A DNA stretch of 14,821 nucleotides from Trueperaceae bacterium (GTDB lineage: Bacteria; Deinococcota; Deinococci; Deinococcales; Trueperaceae), in NCBI GenBank assembly GCA_024636105.1, contig JAGXHO010000143.1:1-14821 (forward strand), written 5' to 3'. Made by a program: the position numbers and the translations under genes. The first letter of the stretch is position 1, and each line of letters begins with the position of its first letter. The notes beneath the pieces were generated by a model. It had not been told where the DNA came from. It made no database searches and saw nothing but the letters and a program-made list of their open reading frames with translations. Shown here piece by piece: positions 6,412 through 11,944 of the stretch.

Positions 6412-7902
6412 TCAAGGGTGGAGCTGGATCACGAACGCGTCGACGTCGCCCTGGCTGGTGGTCAGCAGATCGCCGTCGGTCTCGCCGACGATGACGGCCG
6501 CGCCCGCGGCGTCCACGGCCACCCCCCACGCGTAGTCGCCGCGCTCCGAGCCGAACTGCCGCCGCCACACCTCCGAGAAGTCGGCGGCGAGGGCGACCGC
6601 GAGCGCGTCGGTGTCGCCGAACGGCTCCTCGGCGAAAGCGCCGGTGCCGTGGCCCACGACCACGACCCCACCCTCGGGGCGCACTGCGATCGCGCTGCCG
6701 TTCTCGTTCGCCTCGGTGCCGAGCTGCACGCGCCGCACCTCGTCCCCGTCGGGATCGAGCTCGAGCACGTAGAGGTCGCCCAGCCCGGCGTTCGCGCCGT
6801 CGAGGTCGCCGGAGGTGTACCCGGTCACGAAGGCGTGGCCCCGAGCGTCGACGGCGAGCGCCTGGACGATCTCGCCCGCGTCGGTCCCGAACTGGAGGTC
6901 CCACACCGCGCCCAAAGTGGCGGTGTACTTGACAACGAACGCGTCCGACGCCCCCGCCGACGGGCCGAAGAGCGAACCGTCCGTCCGACCGCCCACCACC
7001 ACGTTCCCGTCCGCGTCGACCGCGACGCCGTAGGCGACGTCCTGGGCGGCCGTGCCGTACTGGCGGAACCACGCCGGCTCGCCGACCGCGTCGAGCTTGG
7101 CGACCCAGGCGTCGGTGCTGCCGACGTTCGGCGCGAAGAGCGCGCCCTGGGTGGCGCCGACCAGCACGACCAAGCCGTCCGCCCCCACGGCCACGTCGCG
7201 CACCACGTCGTACACGGGCGAACCGAACTGCGTGCGCCAGAGCTCGTCGCCGTCGGCGTCGTACACGACCACGAAGACGTCGTCCCCACCCGCGCCGGGT
7301 CCGTCGATGCCGCCGCCCGTCGACCCCGCGACCACCACGCGCCCCGTGGCGTCGATCGCCACGGCCTCGGCTTCGTCGGTCGCCGGCGAGCCGACCTGTC
7401 GTCGCCAACGCTCGGCCCCATCGGGGCCGTAGCGGACGACGAACGCGTCGGCGTCGCCCGCGTTGCCGCCGCCCAAGGCGCCCGACGACGTGCCGACCAC
7501 GACCAGGTCGCCGTCCGCCGCGAACGCCACGTCCCGAGCGACGTCGTAGCCGATCGTGCCGAGCTGATGCGCCCAGGCCCAGCGTGCGACCTCGACCTCC
7601 GCCTCGCCGCTGCGGGTGGGGTCCTGGACGCTCGTCGCGACGACCGTGCACGGCCCTTCGACGTCGGGCGCAACGTAGGTCACCGAGGCGCCCGATCCGA
7701 CGAGGGCGCCGCAGGTCGCGGTCCAGAAGACCGAGGGGTCGCTGGCGTTCGCCACCGTCGCCGCGAACTCGAGCTCGCCACCCGGCAGGACGAACGCCGT
7801 CGCCGGCGCCACCGTCACCTGGACGAGCACCGGTGGCGGTGTGCACCCGACGAGCACGAGCACCGCTCCGAACACCATCGCCGACGGGCCCGATCTACGC
7901 AT
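6412..7902 (-). CDS. Secreted lipoprotein: Ig-like domain plus seven-bladed SBBP-type beta-propeller
   Basis: A 496-residue exported protein with three parts. Residues 1-20 are a lipoprotein signal (LVLVGC, lipid attachment at C20). Residues 23-106 form a bacterial Ig-like domain with a possible C64-C85 disulfide. Residues 108-496 are seven repeats of about 56 residues, each reading roughly W..Q.GT..YD....VAVDA.G.VVV.G.T.G.L.....G..DAFVV.Y..DG...W, beginning near 110, 166, 222, 278, 334, 390 and 446; this is the SBBP beta-propeller pattern. Seven units would close a complete propeller, with the C-terminal DAFVIQLHP completing a blade. Start 7902 is fixed by GGGAG about 6 bases upstream and by the signal peptide. 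It is last in the operon with the subtilase and fibre genes, preceded by a strong hairpin. It probably binds something at the cell surface; no catalytic motif is seen and the ligand is unknown. Confidence 0.9.
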   Translation of the reverse strand: MRRSGPSAMVFGAVLVLVGCTPPPVLVQVTVAPATAFVLPGGELEFAATVANASDPSVFWTATCGALVGSGASVTYVAPDVEGPCTVVATSVQDPTRSGEAEVEVARWAWAHQLGTIGYDVARDVAFAADGDLVVVGTSSGALGGGNAGDADAFVVRYGPDGAERWRRQVGSPATDEAEAVAIDATGRVVVAGSTGGGIDGPGAGGDDVFVVVYDADGDELWRTQFGSPVYDVVRDVAVGADGLVVLVGATQGALFAPNVGSTDAWVAKLDAVGEPAWFRQYGTAAQDVAYGVAVDADGNVVVGGRTDGSLFGPSAGASDAFVVKYTATLGAVWDLQFGTDAGEIVQALAVDARGHAFVTGYTSGDLDGANAGLGDLYVLELDPDGDEVRRVQLGTEANENGSAIAVRPEGGVVVVGHGTGAFAEEPFGDTDALAVALAADFSEVWRRQFGSERGDYAWGVAVDAAGAAVIVGETDGDLLTTSQGDVDAFVIQLHP

Positions 7903-7917
7903 GCAAGCTCCCAAGGG

Positions 7918-7949
7918 CCCGGTCCGGGCCGCGAACGGCCCGGACCGGG
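7918..7949 (-). terminator. Perfect 13-bp hairpin between subtilase and propeller genes
   Basis: CCCGGTCCGGGCC (7918-7930) and its exact reverse complement (7937-7949) enclose a 6-base loop (GCGAAC). On the minus strand it lies 30 bases after the subtilase stop and ends just before the propeller's GGGAG ribosome-binding site. No U-run follows, only CCCTT. It may be a partial terminator, an mRNA-stabilising end that sets different expression of the two genes, or a protein-binding palindrome. Confidence 0.6.
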
Positions 7950-7979
7950 GTGCGCGCGATGCGCTCGGCGTCGGTGCCG

Positions 7980-10448
7980 TCAGAAGATCAGGTTCCACTC
8001 GAAGTCCACGAAGTCCGTCCCGACGTTACCGCCTTGGTCGGTCACGTTCAGGCGCACCCGCACCGGGTATAGACCGGCCTGGTTGAACGGGATCGACTGA
8101 TTGGGCGTCCACTGGATCGTCGCCTGGTCGCCGATGACCACCGGGGCGAACACACCCAGCTGGTACGTCCACTGGTACGTCAGCGGCCCCGCGGCCTCAG
8201 GATCGCTCGCGTCGCCCATGAGCGTGATCGGCTGGTCGATCGGCGGGCTGGCACTGGCGGCGGAGGTGGTCACCACCACGTTCGGCGGCAGGTCGGGCGG
8301 CGGTTCGACGACGCTGATCTGCACCGTCGCGACGTCGCTCGCCCCTTGAGGGTCCGTCGCCGTGACGGTCAAGGTGCGGTTGCCGTTGCTGGCGAACGCC
8401 ACCGGCACCTCGCAGCCGACGACCGGGAAGTCGGTGTCGCCGGGCACGCTGCTCGTCCACGTCAGGGCGCTGCACGCGAGCACACCGCCGGGTTGGTTGA
8501 CGTCGGTCGCGGTCCCGCGCAGCACCACCGTCGCGGTGCGGAAGACCTCGGCGAACGGCTCCGGCGCCGTCAGCGTCACCTGGGGCGGGAAGTTCACGAC
8601 CTCGACCTGGATCGACACCGCCGTGCTCGCACCGTCCGGATCGGTCGCGGTGGCGGTCACGACCCGGTCGCCCAGCGACGCGAAGGTGTGCTCGAGTTGC
8701 CACCCGTCGCCCAACGGACCGTCGACGTCGGACGTCCACACGACGGTGCAGCATGGGAACGAATCCTCGACGTCCTGCACGGTGACGCCCAGGTAGGTGG
8801 GGACGCCGAAGGGGACCGTGACGCCGACCGCATCGCCGTTGAACTCAATGTAGGGTGGCACGTTGCCGAGGGCGGCCCGGACTGCGGCGAAGGCGTTCAC
8901 GCGGCGCCCGACTTGGTGGTGGTCGTTGACGTGCGCGGTCGCGAGGAGTATGTCCTCGACATCGCCCGCGCCGAGGCTCGGGTCCGCGGCCCAGACGAGC
9001 GCCGCCACGCCAGCGACGAAGGGCGACGAGAAGCTCGTCCCGGACTTCGCCTGCGCCACGTTGCCGGGGGTGGTCGGGTCGGGTCCGAGCCAGAGCGTGT
9101 ACGGGGCGAAGAGGTCGACCTGCTCGAGACCGTAGTTCGATCCGCTCGCGCGGTCGGTCCCACCGGCGGTCGTGCCACCGACGCAGATCACGCCGGCGTT
9201 CTCGCAGGGCGTCACCCAGGTCCGCTCCCAGCAGCCCAAGAACGTCGTGCACCCCTCGGCATCGACGTCCTTGCCGTCGTTGCCGGCCGCCGCGAACAGC
9301 AACATGCCGGTCGCGCGGAACGTGGCGGTGGCGATCTCGAACGGGAGCACCGACCAGCCCAAGTACCACGGCACCGGGGCGCTGTAGCTCATGTTGGCGA
9401 TGCGCGCGCCCAGGAGGCGCGCCTCCCCCAGGGCGGTGATCGAGGTGAAGAAGTCGTACGAGGTGAACACGAGCACGGGTCGTGCCACCGGGCCGCCCGG
9501 TCCGGCACCGCCGAAGCCGTCGTCCGCGAGCGCCATCGCCGCGCTCGCCGCCATCTGCCCATGCCACGGGCACTCGGCGCCGCCGCCACACCAGAGCAGG
9601 TTCTCGGACCCGATCGCCGAGACGAACGGCACGTTGGAGAACGCACGGTAGTCGCCGGCGAGGTCGCCGCCCGGCTGGAAGCCCATGTCGAGGATCGCGA
9701 GGTTCACCCGGTTGCCGAGCTTGTCGGCGAGCTCCAGGGCGCGCCAGGCCTCGCCAACGCCGATGTCGGGGCCGGTGCCGTACCGGTGCGACGGCCATGA
9801 GAAGGCGTCGCGACCGTACGCCGAGCCTGCGGTCCCCGTGCCCGACGTCGCCTCGGTGGTGGAACGGTCGGTGAACTGACCGCCACGACCCACCCAGTTG
9901 ATGCCGACCGCCGCACCGGCGCGCGCCTCGGCGCTGGCGGCCGCGAGCAGGTCGAGGCCGTCCGCGCTCGACACGCGGTGGTCGCCCGTGGCGGTCGGCT
10001 CGAGCGCGCGCAGGTCGGCCGCCAAGGCGGCCGGGTCGGCGCCGCTCGCGTCCACGCGGACGAGGTACTGGACGACCATCCCGGTCAAGCCGTACGCGGC
10101 CGGGTCGAACGTGGACAGCACGGTGCCGTCCCAGCGCGCGAGGAAGGCGGCGAGCTCGGCCGCGTCGTCGGTGGCGAGCCACAGCTCGTCCGCGACGAAG
10201 GTGGCCACCGCGCCGTCGTCGCCGGTGACCGCGGCGAGGGGGCGCGGAGCACCGTCGGCGAAGCCGGGGAGGGCGTCCTCGGGTGGCGCGACGGCCGCGT
10301 CGACGGAGAGCGAGACCGGGGCCAGCGGGGCGCCGGGGGCCGCGCAGGCGCCGAGCACCAGGAGGGCGGCGAGGAAGGCGCCGGCCGCGCGAATGGCGCG
10401 GCCGGTCGCTGGACGTCGAACGGTCGAACGAGGGTCGATCGAACGCAT
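7980..10448 (-). CDS. S8 family subtilisin-like serine protease, lipoprotein with C-terminal Ig/PKD-like domains
   Basis: An 822-residue exported protease. Residues 1-35 are a long lipoprotein signal (ALLVLGAC, lipid site C35). Residues 36-230 include a probable propeptide. The catalytic domain (about 230-530) has all S8 elements: Asp254 in LAILDMGF, His296 in CPWHGQMAASAAMA, oxyanion Asn390 in LLFAAAGNDG and Ser472 in KSGTSFSSPFVAGVAAL. Six cysteines (287, 293, 400, 406, 415, 422) sit in this domain and could form disulfides. Three Ig/PKD-like domains follow (about 530-617, 619-714, 720-822) with repeated TVTATDPDGAS-like segments. The ATG at 10448 has AGGAGA 5 bases upstream. It begins 25 bp after the fibre gene, so they are co-transcribed. 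It should act outside the cell, tethered to a membrane, and might process the neighbouring fibre or propeller proteins, although general nutrition or a defensive role is possible. Confidence 0.94.
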   Translation of the reverse strand: MRSIDPRSTVRRPATGRAIRAAGAFLAALLVLGACAAPGAPLAPVSLSVDAAVAPPEDALPGFADGAPRPLAAVTGDDGAVATFVADELWLATDDAAELAAFLARWDGTVLSTFDPAAYGLTGMVVQYLVRVDASGADPAALAADLRALEPTATGDHRVSSADGLDLLAAASAEARAGAAVGINWVGRGGQFTDRSTTEATSGTGTAGSAYGRDAFSWPSHRYGTGPDIGVGEAWRALELADKLGNRVNLAILDMGFQPGGDLAGDYRAFSNVPFVSAIGSENLLWCGGGAECPWHGQMAASAAMALADDGFGGAGPGGPVARPVLVFTSYDFFTSITALGEARLLGARIANMSYSAPVPWYLGWSVLPFEIATATFRATGMLLFAAAGNDGKDVDAEGCTTFLGCWERTWVTPCENAGVICVGGTTAGGTDRASGSNYGLEQVDLFAPYTLWLGPDPTTPGNVAQAKSGTSFSSPFVAGVAALVWAADPSLGAGDVEDILLATAHVNDHHQVGRRVNAFAAVRAALGNVPPYIEFNGDAVGVTVPFGVPTYLGVTVQDVEDSFPCCTVVWTSDVDGPLGDGWQLEHTFASLGDRVVTATATDPDGASTAVSIQVEVVNFPPQVTLTAPEPFAEVFRTATVVLRGTATDVNQPGGVLACSALTWTSSVPGDTDFPVVGCEVPVAFASNGNRTLTVTATDPQGASDVATVQISVVEPPPDLPPNVVVTTSAASASPPIDQPITLMGDASDPEAAGPLTYQWTYQLGVFAPVVIGDQATIQWTPNQSIPFNQAGLYPVRVRLNVTDQGGNVGTDFVDFEWNLIF

Positions 10449-10473
10449 GGTGTCTCCTGGAGGGGCGCGGTGC

Positions 10474-11604
10474 TCAGCGGGCGCGGAGCTCGGCGACCTC
10501 GGCCGCGAGCGCCTCGATCTGCGCGCGCTGCTCGGTCACCAGCGCGTGCAGCCCTTGGATGGCGGCGAGCGCCACCCCCTGGGCGTCGGCGGTGTTGATG
10601 GTGGTGTCGTCACCGCCGAGTCCGAACGCGGCCCGGAAGTCCTGCGCCGTCGGGCCCAGGTGGGGCGTCGCGTCGGCGTCGCCGCGCATCGACCAGGAAG
10701 TGACCGGCATGGCGACCAAGCGCTCGAGCACCCATGCGTCGTCGACCGGCGCGAAGTTCTCCTTGAGGTTCGCATCGGACGTGCAGCTCCAGCCCGCGCC
10801 GCCCGCGAAGCTGCAGGAACCGCTGCCGCCGGAACCGCCCGTGAAGACCGCCGCCGTGCCGGTCGAGCTGACGCCCAGCACCCCGACACCGGCCGGCGCA
10901 CATCCACCGACCGCGTACGTGCCGGCGCAGGACGTCGCGCCGAGCGTCCCCACCACCGCGCGGGCGTCGCTCGTGGCCCACATGCCGATGCCGTTCGTGC
11001 TGATCGCGCGCACACCCAATCCGTCCACCGCGCAACCGCCGACCGCGTAGACGCCAGGGCACGACGCGGCGCCACCGAGCGTGCCGACCACCGCGCGGGT
11101 GTCGCTGGTGGCCCACATGCCGATGCCGGTCGTGCTGACCGCGCGCACGCCCGTTTCAGCGCCGCCGCACCCGCCCACCGCGTACGGGCCGGCGCACGAG
11201 CCGTCGCCGATGACGCCCACGAGGGCGCGCGCCGTCGACCGGGCGAGCAGCCCGATCGGCGAGCCCACCGCGGAGAAGTTCTGGATCGACAAGCCCGTGC
11301 CGACGTCGCCCGACCAGGACTGGCCCACGTGGTCGTGCTCGTTGCTCGCACCGGCACCGTCGTCGGTCTCGCACACGACCGAGCCGTCCACGCCGATCTC
11401 ACGGATCGACGTGCCCGCCGCGCACACGCCGGTCACGCGCTCCTGCTTCCCGTCGTCGAGCGCCTGGAGATTCTGGTTCATCTGGTCGGCGGAGATGACG
11501 TCGCCCGCCTGGAACACGAACGGGACGCTGACCGCGGCGCCCCAGACGGTGAGCGTGAGCGCGGTCACGGCGAGCAGTTTGAACCGGAGGTCGAGTCGGC
11601 GCAT
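10474..11604 (-). CDS. Fibre-like exported protein with C-terminal S74 intramolecular chaperone domain
   Basis: A 376-residue protein. Residues 1-33 look like a signal peptide or anchor (RFKLLAVTALTLTVWG). Residues 34-52 (GDVISADQMNQNLQALDDG) match the N-terminal oligomerising stretch common in bacterial fibre-like proteins, and HDHVGQSWSG (90-99) is also typical. Residues 127-257 are about three repeats of 44-45 residues. The S74 domain follows: SDANLKENF starts at 276, with HLGPTAQDFRAAFGLG (315-330) and GVALAAIQGL (343-352), and ends in a coiled coil (LVTEQRAQIEALAAEVAEL). The Ser276-Lys281 spacing equals the S-x4-K dyad of self-cleaving S74 proteins (endosialidase spikes, MYRF), so release of a roughly 100-residue chaperone is predicted. 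Start 11604 has GAGG 7 bases upstream; an in-frame ATG at 11634 overlaps the preceding stop and has none. Probably a trimeric surface fibre; phage origin is not needed. Confidence 0.9.
   Translation of the reverse strand: MRRLDLRFKLLAVTALTLTVWGAAVSVPFVFQAGDVISADQMNQNLQALDDGKQERVTGVCAAGTSIREIGVDGSVVCETDDGAGASNEHDHVGQSWSGDVGTGLSIQNFSAVGSPIGLLARSTARALVGVIGDGSCAGPYAVGGCGGAETGVRAVSTTGIGMWATSDTRAVVGTLGGAASCPGVYAVGGCAVDGLGVRAISTNGIGMWATSDARAVVGTLGATSCAGTYAVGGCAPAGVGVLGVSSTGTAAVFTGGSGGSGSCSFAGGAGWSCTSDANLKENFAPVDDAWVLERLVAMPVTSWSMRGDADATPHLGPTAQDFRAAFGLGGDDTTINTADAQGVALAAIQGLHALVTEQRAQIEALAAEVAELRAR
10834..11226 (-). repeat. Imperfect tandem repeat in the fibre stalk, unit 132-135 bp
   Basis: Three copies encode residues 127-170, 171-215 and 216-257 of the fibre protein. 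Each holds AVVGTLG-like, SC.G.YAVGGC and GVRA.ST.GIGMWATSD segments; the last copy loses the final part. At DNA level copies 2 and 3 match closely, for example around 10952 and 11087, exactly 135 bp apart. Each unit carries a cysteine pair (about 8 residues apart), which could staple the stalk. Confidence 0.75.
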
Positions 11605-11630
11605 CGTGGTGCCTCGCTTTCGTGGGGCGT

Positions 11631-11777
11631 TCATGGCTGCCACGTGGACGTGCCCCAGACGCCCTGGTCCCAGGTCGCTCCGGCCGCGGGCGGATTGCCG
11701 CCGCAGCCGCCGAGCGCCGCCAACAGCAGCAGCCCTACGACGATTCGGGAGATCGTTCGGCAGTGGTCGCTTGGCAT
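11631..11777 (-). CDS. 48-residue lipoprotein, first gene of the secreted operon
   Basis: A very small exported lipoprotein. It starts MPSDHCRTISRIVVG, has a hydrophobic core LLLLAALGGC with the lipid-site cysteine at residue 25, and leaves a mature peptide of only about 24 residues (CGGNPPAAGATWDQGVWG and a few more, ending in TWQP). ATG 11777 is chosen because GGAGG lies 7 bases upstream; an earlier in-frame ATG at 11822 would add 15 residues before the signal and sits between the proposed promoter and this site. Its stop is 26 bp before the fibre gene start, so they are co-transcribed. No known family is recognised; it may act as an assembly or entry factor at the surface, or be a leader peptide. 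Confidence 0.72.
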   Translation of the reverse strand: MPSDHCRTISRIVVGLLLLAALGGCGGNPPAAGATWDQGVWGTSTWQP

Positions 11778-11836
11778 CGGTTCCCTCCACGCACGCGTGG
11801 GCACCCCATGTCGCGGGGGCATCGGCGTTGCCGGTC

Positions 11837-11842
11837 ACCCTA
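11837..11842 (-). promoter_or_regulatory. Candidate -10 element (TAGGGT) of the secreted operon
   Basis: Minus-strand TAGGGT matches three of six -10 bases (T1, A2, T6), predicts a leader of about 50 bases before ATG 11777, and lies 9 bases after the paired repeats at 11852-11870. A weak -10 without a -35 is normal for activator-dependent SARP promoters, which is why I name it despite the poor match. Confidence 0.35.
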
Positions 11843-11851
11843 GGTGGCGAC

Positions 11852-11870
11852 CGCCACACCAGCGCCACAC
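11852..11870 (-). promoter_or_regulatory. Candidate SARP operator: two GTGTGGCG direct repeats, 11-bp period
   Basis: On the minus strand GTGTGGCG occurs at 11870-11863 and again at 11859-11852, identical and exactly 11 bp apart, so both face the same side of the helix. SARP activators are known to bind heptamer direct repeats 11 bp apart, with the last repeat about 8 bp before the -10. Here a -10-like TAGGGT starts 9 bp later and the divergent gene is a SARP-type regulator. Partial inverted copies (GGTGGCG at 11843, GGTGGC at 11871) flank the pair. The repeats are seen; binding is inferred. Confidence 0.5.
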
Positions 11871-11898
11871 GGTGGCAGCGACCCCGGTCGGGAGACGC

Positions 11899-11904
11899 TA
11901 CACT
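11899..11904 (+). promoter_or_regulatory. Candidate -10 element (TACACT) of the regulator gene
   Basis: GCTACACTC places a four-of-six -10 at 11899-11904, giving a leader of about 35 bases before ATG 11945. No -35 is recognisable, and the paired repeats at 11852-11870 end about 28 bp upstream, so autoregulation is possible. Confidence 0.4.
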
Positions 11905-11944
11905 CGGCCCACACGGCACCCGTCCGCCGCCGTCGGAGGCGCGC

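Noticed and set aside
6223..8100. Plus-strand open frame of 625 codons opposite the propeller and DUF6498 genes
   Set aside because: His/Arg/Asp-rich antisense reading without recognisable domain or ribosome-binding site; it spans several well-supported minus-strand genes.
10474..11604. Fibre gene as part of a prophage
   Set aside because: The S74 domain suggested it, but no phage structural, lysis, integrase or packaging gene is in the window, and the neighbours are cellular lipoproteins.
11605..11634. Fibre protein start at ATG 11634
   Set aside because: No ribosome-binding site, overlaps the lipoprotein stop, and places ten extra residues before a normal signal sequence that begins at 11604 behind GAGG.
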